A DNA stretch of 8,790 nucleotides from Candidatus Heimdallarchaeota archaeon (GCA_030668165.1 DAOUUM010000097.1:1-8790); one strand, 5' to 3'; shown: positions 1 through 6,188, counted from the stretch's first letter. The notes: generated from the sequence alone by a model not told the origin. A program made the numbers and translations.

Positions 1-2
1 AA

Positions 3-278
3 TCAGTCGATGAATCCATAACAAAATACCTTGCCGAGGAGTACAGTATTCTTATGAATTTAAGAGTTCTGCGGGAATTTGCGAGGGTAAATCTGCAATC
101 AGTTGCCCAGAGAGATTTTGATATCCTTTCACTTGAGATGCTTGATAAAATTGAGGAGATAGGAGACCCTAAACGTAAGAAGAGAAGTGGGAAGCGAGTA
201 AAATCTAAACTAATTGAAGAGGAGGAGGAACCGACAAATGAAGTTCAACCAGCTCTGCCAGATTTTGATTTTGATTAA
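3..278 (+). CDS. C-terminal end of a cut-off gene; acidic/basic tail with PIP-like box (possibly replication factor C large subunit)
   Basis: The reading frame is open from the left edge, so only the last 91 residues are visible; the ATG at 54 is probably internal. Residues 1-54 look like a helical domain (around FARVNLQSVAQRDFDILSLE). A basic stretch follows (about 57-69, PKRKKRSGKRVKSK), then an acidic run (71-76) and a last segment QPALPDFDFD. QPALPDF fits the QxxLxxF core of a PCNA-interacting (PIP) box. A helical C-terminal domain, charged linker and terminal PIP box is the known ending of archaeal replication factor C large subunits, the clamp loader at replication forks. That identity is inferred; other PCNA clients such as FEN1 are possible, and the helical part alone is not diagnostic. 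The TAA stop lies 43 bases before the next gene. Confidence 0.6.
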   Translation, partial: SVDESITKYLAEEYSILMNLRVLREFARVNLQSVAQRDFDILSLEMLDKIEEIGDPKRKKRSGKRVKSKLIEEEEEPTNEVQPALPDFDFD

Positions 279-290
279 AGGTATTAGAAG

Positions 291-311
291 ATAATATATA
301 GGTGTAAGGAG
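291..311 (+). promoter_or_regulatory. TATA-like element and Shine-Dalgarno site before the site-2 protease
   Basis: ATAATATATA at 291-300 resembles an archaeal TATA box, and AAGGAG at 306-311 lies 10 bases before the ATG at 322. A start site about 25 bases after this TATA would fall close to the ATG and would leave the Shine-Dalgarno site out of the mRNA. So either the gene is read through from the upstream gene, or another promoter is used. Confidence 0.4.
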
Positions 312-321
312 TTGGACTAGT

Positions 322-1491
322 ATGGCAGTGACACTGCTACAAGTAGTGCTAGCAATATCAGGATTTTGGGTTATTTTATCCTTCATCTCAACCAGGTACA
401 ATTTGATTGAAAAAGGATTGATCGTGGGTCCAGGCATTCTATTATGGAAAACTGAGAGGTTGAACAAATTTTATGAGAAGCTTGCCAATAGAATCAAACG
501 ATTTGATCATCTTTCTAAATATGTAGTATTTTTGGTTCTGATACTATTTTTTACACTACCAATAATTCTTCTTGTCAATTTGATATATGGGCTATCTGGT
601 CTTGCCAGTCCCATCCTAGTTGACAATCCCCTAAAATTACTTACTTTTGAATCTTTTATTCTAATCATTCCTCCATTAATCATTGCATTATCAATTCATG
701 AGATCATGCATGGTATTGGACTCACTTCAGAAAAAGTAGAGATCAAGCAGACTGGAGTAGCTGTAGTAGGATTTGTCTTCACAACATTTGTAGAAAAATC
801 AAGTGAGAGTTATCATAAACTAAAGGACTTTAATAAGATGAAAATATTGACAATTGCAGTATTCACCAATCTAATGCTTGCTTTGTTATTTGTTCCCATT
901 TTGAATCACTCAGATACCTTGATGAACCCCTTCTATGAGGAAAAATCAGGATCAATGGTGATATTTGTTGAGGAGGGCTATCCAGGAATTGATGCTGGTA
1001 TCGTGAAGGGAGATATCATCACGGGAGTAAAACTGATTCAGTACCAGTTCGTTGTGAGATCCATAAATATCGACAGCAGCAATGAATTAATTGCTGCCCT
1101 GAGAAATATTCCTGCTGGTGATCAGTTTCTAATAACTATTAATGGAGATGATGAACTGATCAAGGGGGTAAGACCTCCATCCGGATCAATTCAGTTATCA
1201 GGATCCTATCTCGGGTTGAGAACAACCGACTACAGAGAACCAAAATCAGGTATAATGTCAGTTTACTTTCCATACTGGCTCAATGTGGAACTTAAATGGT
1301 TCATCAATATTAATTTGTGTATTGGATTATTCAATCTCCTACCGCTTCCCTTCACCGATGGTAAGGATATTTTTCAAATACTGACCTCTAAGAGCTCATT
1401 TTATGGAAGAAATAAAGACCGATTAAACAAAATTGTCTATGTTCTTGCCGGTATTTTGTTGCTGGCAAATCTCATATTTACAATTTTTTGA
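322..1491 (+). CDS. Site-2 protease family intramembrane zinc metalloprotease, MBTPS2-like layout with PDZ-like domain
   Basis: A 389-residue membrane protein with the two signatures of site-2 proteases. The zinc motif HEIMH is at 126-130 inside a hydrophobic helix, and NLLPLPFTDG at 338-347 gives the third zinc ligand, Asp346. Likely membrane segments are about 3-22, 66-90, 112-132, 174-194, 325-341 and 370-388. A PDZ-like region sits between the catalytic halves (about 212-300, with GYPGIDAGIVKGD). The order resembles eukaryotic MBTPS2: HExxHG, an N..LALL helix, an extramembrane PDZ-like insert, the P....DG motif and a final LAGxLLLAN helix. The family cuts membrane-anchored proteins, often to release transcription regulators, but no substrate is evident here. 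The ATG at 322 is supported by AAGGAG ten bases upstream. Family assignment is firm; closeness to MBTPS2 rather than to other archaeal members is by eye. Confidence 0.9.
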   Translation: MAVTLLQVVLAISGFWVILSFISTRYNLIEKGLIVGPGILLWKTERLNKFYEKLANRIKRFDHLSKYVVFLVLILFFTLPIILLVNLIYGLSGLASPILVDNPLKLLTFESFILIIPPLIIALSIHEIMHGIGLTSEKVEIKQTGVAVVGFVFTTFVEKSSESYHKLKDFNKMKILTIAVFTNLMLALLFVPILNHSDTLMNPFYEEKSGSMVIFVEEGYPGIDAGIVKGDIITGVKLIQYQFVVRSINIDSSNELIAALRNIPAGDQFLITINGDDELIKGVRPPSGSIQLSGSYLGLRTTDYREPKSGIMSVYFPYWLNVELKWFININLCIGLFNLLPLPFTDGKDIFQILTSKSSFYGRNKDRLNKIVYVLAGILLLANLIFTIF

Positions 1492-1521
1492 AATTTTTAA
1501 ATGGTGAATTTAGTTATTATT

Positions 1522-1561
1522 TTTCTAGTAATATCATTGCTATCTTTAGGAACACTAGAAA
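1522..1561. repeat. 8-bp perfect inverted repeat in the Pelota leader
   Basis: TTTCTAGT at 1522-1529 and its exact reverse complement ACTAGAAA at 1554-1561 are separated by 24 bases, with arm centres 32 bases apart (about three helical turns). The repeat lies just upstream of an AT-rich TATA-like run before the proposed Pelota start, where an operator would be expected. It could also be a chance match in AT-rich DNA. Confidence 0.35.
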
Positions 1562-1566
1562 CAATT

Positions 1567-1586
1567 TATTATTAAAATATAATAAT
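1567..1586 (+). promoter_or_regulatory. TATA-like AT run upstream of the Pelota start
   Basis: An uninterrupted A/T stretch containing ATTAAAATATAATAAT lies about 30-40 bases before the proposed TTG start at 1611. This is the distance expected for an archaeal TATA box serving an mRNA with a very short leader. No initiator or BRE could be picked out with confidence. Confidence 0.35.
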
Positions 1587-1610
1587 AATAATTTACTGGA
1601 TGGTTTTGCA

Positions 1611-2678
1611 TTGAAGGTAATTAAGGAAGATTTGAGGAACAATGAGGTCACAGTTATGCCTCACAATTCTGAGGATCTATATATATTGTACAATTTACTG
1701 CTCCCGGAGGATCAGATCAGGGCAAAAACTACTAGAAAAATAAAAAATGTGGGTAGTGGTAAAGATTCGACCAGTCGTATCTCAGTACTCATGCAGTTAC
1801 TTGTTAATGAGGTTGAATTCGCAGGTTTTAGTGATGTAATTAGAGTTAAAGGCCTGATTAAATCAGCGTCTGACGAACAAGTGTCACTGGGCACTCATCA
1901 CTCAATAAATATCACCCTGCTGAAAGAAGTGACCATTATCAAGGATAACTGGACAAAATTTGACCTTGAAAATATGAGAAAAGCCCAGTTGGGAGTATCA
2001 TCTGGACTGATATTGGTTGCTATAGATGATGAATCTGCAATTGTTGCACAGGTGGGATCTCATGCCATGAAAATACTGGATGAACTGAGACCCAGTATGA
2101 CAAGAAAGGGATCAGATCCCAATCAGTACAATCAGTCCAAATTGCAGTTTTTCAAATTAATGGCAAAATTTTTGGATGATATCAAAGATAATACTGATTA
2201 CAAGGTTATTGGAGGCCCTGGATTCATTCATGAGGAATTCATGGATTTTATCAAAAATAATCACAGGCATCTCACACAAGACACTGTGAATGTGGGAATT
2301 AATTCTGCGGGAAGACCTGGATTAAGAGAACTAATCATGAATCACATACCACAACAATTTGTAAGTGAGAACTCGGCAAAAGCCCAGTCAGATCTGGTTG
2401 AGAACGTACTGGATCATCTCGGTAAGAATACCGGCCTGGTGGCATACGCCAGTGATGTGTATGTAGCAGCAGAAATGGGGGCAGTTGAACATCTCCTGAT
2501 TCTTGACACTGAGTTAAGAACAACAATAGAATTGAGAAAGAAAATAGATGATCTGGTAAAATCTGTGAAAAATTCACGTGGTAAGGTTACTATAATGAGT
2601 TCCATGCATGAAACTGGTAAGATCATTGAGGGATTTGGCAGAATTGTTGCCCTACTCCGTTTCAAGCTCCCAAAATAA
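1611..2678 (+). CDS. pelA: Pelota (aPelota), ribosome rescue factor; TTG start
   Basis: Pelota is an eRF1 paralogue that, with an EF1A-type GTPase and ABCE1, dissociates ribosomes stalled on mRNA. The N-terminal domain (KVIKEDL, then LYNLL, RAKTTRKIK), a central domain with VGSHAMKI and GPGF, and a C-terminal eL30-like domain (VYVAAEMGAVEHLLILDTE) are all visible. The GGQ loop of release factors is absent, as expected. The frame stays open back to a TTG at 1488 that overlaps the previous gene's stop, but the extra 41 residues are Asn-rich and unlike any Pelota. Family members begin with M-K-[IV]-[ILV]-x-x-D-L, which matches the TTG at 1611 exactly, with GGATGG just upstream. This start gives 355 residues, the usual archaeal length. 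The LRR gene follows after nine bases. Confidence 0.93.
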   Translation: MKVIKEDLRNNEVTVMPHNSEDLYILYNLLLPEDQIRAKTTRKIKNVGSGKDSTSRISVLMQLLVNEVEFAGFSDVIRVKGLIKSASDEQVSLGTHHSINITLLKEVTIIKDNWTKFDLENMRKAQLGVSSGLILVAIDDESAIVAQVGSHAMKILDELRPSMTRKGSDPNQYNQSKLQFFKLMAKFLDDIKDNTDYKVIGGPGFIHEEFMDFIKNNHRHLTQDTVNVGINSAGRPGLRELIMNHIPQQFVSENSAKAQSDLVENVLDHLGKNTGLVAYASDVYVAAEMGAVEHLLILDTELRTTIELRKKIDDLVKSVKNSRGKVTIMSSMHETGKIIEGFGRIVALLRFKLPK

Positions 2679-2682
2679 GGAG
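2677..2682 (+). promoter_or_regulatory. Shine-Dalgarno site of the LRR gene, overlapping the Pelota stop codon
   Basis: AAGGAG begins within the TAA stop of Pelota (2676-2678) and lies five bases before the ATG at 2688. This is one of the clearest ribosome binding sites in the window and indicates that the LRR gene is translated from the Pelota mRNA, perhaps by reinitiation. Confidence 0.7.
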
Positions 2683-2687
2683 ATAAT

Positions 2688-3818
2688 ATGAGTGATAGTA
2701 AAAATCTGAAAATAATTTTCAAAAAACTAGATATAGGGGGGTTTTTAAACAGGATTCCAGAAGAAAATGCATATTTTGAGAATGGAAAATTGAAACGATT
2801 GTACTTGAGAAATATAAATATTGTCGAGATGGATAGATTATCCTTTCCCGATCTGGAATTACTGGTATTGGAGAATAACGGACTCCGGATCATTCACAAG
2901 GATCTAATCTCAAAATGTAAGAACCTGACTCATCTGAGGATTAAATTCAACGAGATCAAGGGTATTCCACCAAATTTCTTTGAACACAATGAAAAATTGG
3001 AGAGTTTAGAGTTCACAGAGAATAGAATCGAGGAATTGCATCCTGATCTATTTTCCAAATTAATTTCTCTCAGAGAGCTGAATCTCTCGAAAAACAGAAT
3101 ATTGAAGATTGATGCCCATCTTTTAAAAAACCTCAGTCAATTGAAAACCCTTGATTTATCCTATAATAATATTGAGAACCTGGATGAATCTATTTTCTCA
3201 GGTCTGGAAAAAATAGACGAAATTAATCTTACAGAGAATAGCATCAACAATCTACCCGCAAAATTACTCACTAATTTACCTAATCTCAGAAAAATTAGCC
3301 TTGGATACAATCTCATTAGCTCAATTGATCCAGGAACTTTTACCAAAAACTCAGCTATCAAGTGGATCTACCTCAACTCTAACAAAATACAGAGAATCAA
3401 GGAAAACACATTCTCCAACCTATCCCATCTGATCCGTCTGGATCTGTCCAATAATAATATATCCATGATCATGCCCTGTTTGCACAACTGTGAACGATTA
3501 GAATGGTTTGAAATCGATCATAATCAGTTAACAGGATTACCACAAGATATTTTCAAATCTCTCAAGAAACTTATCCGATTGAATTTATCTCATAATTCAC
3601 TAAGCATCCTTGATGGTCCTATATTTGAAAATTTAATCAAATTGAAATTGCTCATTTTGAACAATAATAAACTGGAAGAGATCCCAAGCTCTCTTTACAA
3701 TATGAATAATCTGTGGGAATTGTATCTTGGAGGCAACAAATCACTGGATTATCCCAATTCCATTGTGGGAAGGGAAAATATTAACAAATTTCTTGCAGAT
3801 AAAAAAGTGGGCAATTGA
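2688..3818 (+). CDS. Leucine-rich-repeat protein, 14 repeats, soluble
   Basis: A 376-residue protein built almost wholly of leucine-rich repeats. Fourteen LxxLxLxxN units start at residues 35, 56, 80, 104, 128, 152, 176, 200, 224, 248, 271, 295, 319 and 342, nearly all 24 residues apart. The pattern (LxxLxLxxNxIxxIxxxxFxxLxx) is the 24-residue 'typical' class common in eukaryotic proteins. There is no signal peptide or membrane segment, so it is probably cytosolic and a protein-binding scaffold. The tail GRENINKFLADKK resembles the segment closing LRR domains before GTPase domains in Roco-type proteins, but no GTPase domain follows and the gene stops cleanly. It lies nine bases after Pelota with a strong ribosome binding site, so the two are probably co-expressed. 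The binding partner is unknown; a role linked to ribosome rescue is speculation from position. Confidence 0.9.
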   Translation: MSDSKNLKIIFKKLDIGGFLNRIPEENAYFENGKLKRLYLRNINIVEMDRLSFPDLELLVLENNGLRIIHKDLISKCKNLTHLRIKFNEIKGIPPNFFEHNEKLESLEFTENRIEELHPDLFSKLISLRELNLSKNRILKIDAHLLKNLSQLKTLDLSYNNIENLDESIFSGLEKIDEINLTENSINNLPAKLLTNLPNLRKISLGYNLISSIDPGTFTKNSAIKWIYLNSNKIQRIKENTFSNLSHLIRLDLSNNNISMIMPCLHNCERLEWFEIDHNQLTGLPQDIFKSLKKLIRLNLSHNSLSILDGPIFENLIKLKLLILNNNKLEEIPSSLYNMNNLWELYLGGNKSLDYPNSIVGRENINKFLADKKVGN

Positions 3819-3819
3819 C

Positions 3820-3839
3820 AATATCTTCAATATTTTTAA
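3820..3839 (+). terminator. Possible weak AT hairpin with T-tract; also a TATA-like element for the next gene
   Basis: AATAT-CTTCA-ATATT (3820-3834) can form a 5-bp hairpin and runs into a T-tract, directly after the LRR stop. Archaeal transcription often ends at T-rich stretches. The same TATTTTTAA (3831-3839) is about 30 bases before the ATG at 3867, so it could equally be the TATA box of the thiolase gene. Confidence 0.3.
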
Positions 3840-3866
3840 CTAGTAATTAAAGAGCAGTATATACAG

Positions 3867-4826
3867 ATGAAACTTCCAAAATGTCAGTATTGTGATGAAA
3901 ACGCGGTCTGGAGAAGACCATGGGACAAAGCAATAGTCTGTCTCAATCATTTCAACAGGGCATTTTTGAAGAGAGTTCAACGTACTGTGAACAAATACAA
4001 CCTATTTGACAGAAATGAGGTGATTGCAGTGGGTCTTTCTGGTGGTAAGGATTCTGTGGTATTACTAGAAACTCTGGTCAGATTACAATCCAGCAGAGAT
4101 TCCACAATAATTGCCATCAGTATTGATGAGGGAATAGCTAACTACCGTGAGGATGGTCTGAAATTTGCCAGGATGACTGCAAAAAGATTGGGAGTTGAAC
4201 ATTATGAGTACTCTTTCAAGAAGAATTTTGGATATGATCTGGATGAGGCATTCACTGTTTTAAAAGGTGATGAGGTTGCTGCCTGTGCCTATTGTGGACC
4301 ATTCAGAAGAAAATCACTCAATCTGGCAGCCCAGGAGGTGGGGGCGACCAAATTGGCAACGGGCCATAATGCTGATGATGAGGCGCAGACCCTGTTGATG
4401 AATGTACTGAGGGGAGATATAATGAAAACTCTGCATAGCAATCCTGTGCCCACCTACAAGAGTCCGGGATTTGTTAACCGGGTAAAACCATTTCGAAGAA
4501 CCAGTGAGATGGAAATTGTGCTGTATGCCAATCTGAATAATCTGCCCTATCAGGAGCAGAGTTGTCCCTATGCTGTGGATTCTTACAGGGGTGAGATAAG
4601 GGATCTACTACTCGAACTGATGATAAATGATCCCTCTGTTGTTTTCTCAACAGTTATGTCTTCAGATAAATTGCATGAGATGAGAGCGCTGCTACCAAAT
4701 AATGAGAGAGATAGTTTGAATAAACCAATTAGCTCCTGCCAGATATGTAATTCACCCAGCAATAGTGACATCTGCAACTCCTGTGCCTTAATCAAAGAGA
4801 TAGAAAAACGTTCACAGCTTCAGTGA
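3867..4826 (+). CDS. ncsA: tRNA 2-thiolation protein, Ncs6/CTU1/TtuA family (NcsA)
   Basis: An adenylating thiolase that modifies tRNA uridines, using a ubiquitin-like sulfur carrier in archaea and eukaryotes. The 319-residue protein has every expected element in order: an N-terminal zinc site (C6, C9, C25, H28), the PP-loop SGGKDS at 58-63, the C140-x-x-C143 pair, GHNADDEAQ at 166-174, C233 (with C140 and C143, the third cysteine placed for the catalytic [4Fe-4S] cluster), and a C-terminal zinc site (C291, C294, C303, C306). Length is normal for the family. No Shine-Dalgarno site precedes the ATG; a TATA-like run about 30 bases upstream suggests a nearly leaderless mRNA. Whether it modifies U34 (Ncs6/CTU1) or U54 (TtuA) cannot be told from sequence alone. 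Its end overlaps the convergent rhomboid gene by 15 bases. Confidence 0.92.
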   Translation: MKLPKCQYCDENAVWRRPWDKAIVCLNHFNRAFLKRVQRTVNKYNLFDRNEVIAVGLSGGKDSVVLLETLVRLQSSRDSTIIAISIDEGIANYREDGLKFARMTAKRLGVEHYEYSFKKNFGYDLDEAFTVLKGDEVAACAYCGPFRRKSLNLAAQEVGATKLATGHNADDEAQTLLMNVLRGDIMKTLHSNPVPTYKSPGFVNRVKPFRRTSEMEIVLYANLNNLPYQEQSCPYAVDSYRGEIRDLLLELMINDPSVVFSTVMSSDKLHEMRALLPNNERDSLNKPISSCQICNSPSNSDICNSCALIKEIEKRSQLQ

Positions 4827-5447
4827 GATGATATATCCCGTCAGATATCCGATCAGATGGGAAACATCAGGAGTGAAGTCCAGAGTCTGAGAAACTAATA
4901 TTTTGTAGAAAAATGGGAACAGAAAGGCAATCAATACCAGCAAATCCCTTCTTCGGCTCAATCCCACAAAACCCCATGCAATAACAGAAGCACCTAGATA
5001 ATGAATACCAAGCAGATTAACAAGCATGTTTCCATAGCCAATGAGATCAAGGAGAAGTGCAAGCAGGTAAGATAGCCCATATATCACAAATGGGGAGATA
5101 AATACAAGGACCATCCATAGAACCAATAACTGTTTTCTACTCGCACTTTTTTCAGTGAGGGCTAAAATACTAAGAAGATATATGTAGAGGAGGTGTAACT
5201 GGCCATAGTGAAATAACCAGTAGGTGAAAAATGATTCAAGATTCAGGGTATCTAAACTCAATCCCATAGATATTTTATCTGCAGACAGATTATTCCAGTT
5301 AAAAATGTCCTCCCATGAGAGGAAGAAAACTGTGATAGCAGTCCATATCAGATTTAATAACAATAGAAACTTAGCATTACGAGTGATAAGGATCTTACCA
5401 TAATCCTGGGAAGTAAATAAAACTATCATCTTCAACTGCCAGTCCAT
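4812..5447 (-). CDS. Rhomboid-family membrane protein, probable intramembrane serine protease
   Basis: About 211 residues and six hydrophobic segments (roughly 27-45, 72-96, 106-134, 148-163, 168-186, 193-210). The pattern fits the rhomboid core. FHYGQLHLL at 79-87 matches the helix-2 H....H motif, GAS at 152-154 in helix 4 would supply the catalytic Ser154, and SHLIGYLTG at 196-204 in helix 6 would supply His197 with the GxxxG spacing. Two usual residues differ: the position after the serine is Val rather than Gly, and the helix-2 Asn of the oxyanion hole appears to be Ile89. Activity is therefore likely but not certain. The start is ATG at 5447 or 5429, neither with a ribosome binding site; both lie inside the end of the Vps22-like gene (53- or 35-base overlap), so the two are probably translationally coupled. 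Confidence 0.72.
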   Translation of the reverse strand: MDWQLKMIVLFTSQDYGKILITRNAKFLLLLNLIWTAITVFFLSWEDIFNWNNLSADKISMGLSLDTLNLESFFTYWLFHYGQLHLLYIYLLSILALTEKSASRKQLLVLWMVLVFISPFVIYGLSYLLALLLDLIGYGNMLVNLLGIHYLGASVIAWGFVGLSRRRDLLVLIAFLFPFFYKILVSQTLDFTPDVSHLIGYLTGYIISLKL

Positions 5448-6090
5448 TCGATTTCAACAAACTGATACCTGTATCCACACGTTCTGCGGTCCAGCCCAGC
5501 AGACTGACCAGTTTATCTCTGGTTACCTCTATCCCATGAGCCACTTTAAGAATCTCCTGTGTATCCTGGGATAATTCAATCGGTTTGAAATGGATTAGTT
5601 GCAATTCATCAGATAATTTCTTAAATTTGGGTATCAATTTCTTCGATTTGAGGTATTCCACACCCTCTTTGATGTCTTTATCTCTCAATTCCCAATTTTC
5701 CCGGGTCTCAGCAAAATGATCTGTCAGTTTGGCAATTGAAATGATTCCTCCAAGGTCCCGCATCTCCTCACTACCTATGAGTAATAACTCACGGGCAAGT
5801 AGTTCTATGAACTCCTTTCGTTTGAATTTTGGAGATTTTATCTTACCAGAGGTACCCACAAATGCCGACATCCCAGCCTCCTGACGGATAGATGATAATT
5901 TACCAGTGAGGGCTTTGGAGCTCATAATAGAACCCTTATCGGATTTCTCCATCGATTCTATCCCATCTTTTAATATCTCCTTCTTTGCCTCTTTATCCTC
6001 CTCGACAACCTTGCCAAGGCCAGCTGCAAAATTTGCTAGGGCATCCTTCTTTTTTTTGTTTTCTTCGTCACTAGGCTCACGAAAACTCAT
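5395..6090 (-). CDS. vps22: ESCRT-II subunit, Vps22/Snf8-like (EAP30 family)
   Basis: ESCRT-II bridges ubiquitinated cargo and ESCRT-III at membranes. This 231-residue protein follows the EAP30 plan. A charged N-terminal helical region (about 10-50) leads to KLSSIRQEAGMSAFV (64-78), matching the FQDMCATIGVDPLA region of human Snf8. First winged helix: FIELLARELLLIGSEEMRDLGG (94-115), matching Snf8 FYYELGVQIIEVCLALKHRNGG. Second winged helix: LLGWTAERVDTGISLLKSNGLA (197-218), followed by FIYFPGLW, matching LKWETERARQVLEHLLKEGLAW and the YWLPALF ending. Length is slightly under the 258 residues of human Snf8. The ATG at 6090 is preferred; a TTG two codons earlier (6096) is possible. Vps36 shares the EAP30 fold, but no lipid-binding GLUE domain is present, so Vps22 fits better. 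No Vps25, ESCRT-III, Vps4 or ubiquitin gene lies in this window. Confidence 0.85.
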   Translation of the reverse strand: MSFREPSDEENKKKKDALANFAAGLGKVVEEDKEAKKEILKDGIESMEKSDKGSIMSSKALTGKLSSIRQEAGMSAFVGTSGKIKSPKFKRKEFIELLARELLLIGSEEMRDLGGIISIAKLTDHFAETRENWELRDKDIKEGVEYLKSKKLIPKFKKLSDELQLIHFKPIELSQDTQEILKVAHGIEVTRDKLVSLLGWTAERVDTGISLLKSNGLAVEDDSFIYFPGLW

Positions 6091-6106
6091 ATTCAATATT
6101 CTAAGG

Positions 6107-6135
6107 ACTAATCTTTCTCTTAAAACTAATCTTTC
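6107..6135. repeat. 11-bp direct repeat in the Vps22-like promoter/leader
   Basis: ACTAATCTTTC occurs exactly at 6107-6117 and 6125-6135, with starts 18 bases apart, just upstream of the Vps22-like ATG on the minus strand. Two identical sites in this position could bind a regulator; a local duplication is the alternative. Confidence 0.5.
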
Positions 6136-6137
6136 AA

Positions 6138-6161
6138 GATATTTATTTTGATCAAATTTAA
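6138..6161. promoter_or_regulatory. Divergent promoter region with 10-bp palindrome TTTGATCAAA
   Basis: TTTGATCAAA at 6147-6156 is a perfect palindrome. On its left GATATTTA (6138-6145) reads TAAATATC on the minus strand, a possible TATA box for the Vps22-like gene (start site near 6115). On its right AAATTTAA (6154-6161) is a possible TATA box for the rightward ORF at 6189. The palindrome thus sits between two outward-facing promoter candidates, where a shared operator would be effective. The assignment rests on position and composition only. Confidence 0.35.
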
Positions 6162-6188
6162 TGGATTAGATACCATATTTGCCAAAAA

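Noticed and set aside
210..467. 85-residue open frame on the minus strand
   Set aside because: Covers the end of the first gene, the promoter and the start of the site-2 protease on the opposite strand; no recognisable protein features.
1488..1610. N-terminal 41-codon extension of Pelota from a TTG at 1488
   Set aside because: The extra residues are Asn-rich and absent from the family; the canonical Pelota start pattern begins exactly at the TTG at 1611, and the region holds a promoter-like AT run and an inverted repeat.
2414..2893. 159-residue open frame on the minus strand
   Set aside because: It lies antisense to the end of Pelota and the start of the LRR gene, both of which have strong family signatures; the translated sequence is Ser/Phe-rich shadow sequence.
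5906..6151. 81-residue open frame on the plus strand
   Set aside because: Antisense to the conserved Vps22-like start; its Ser/Phe/Leu-rich product is what the Lys/Glu-rich sense strand gives when read backwards.
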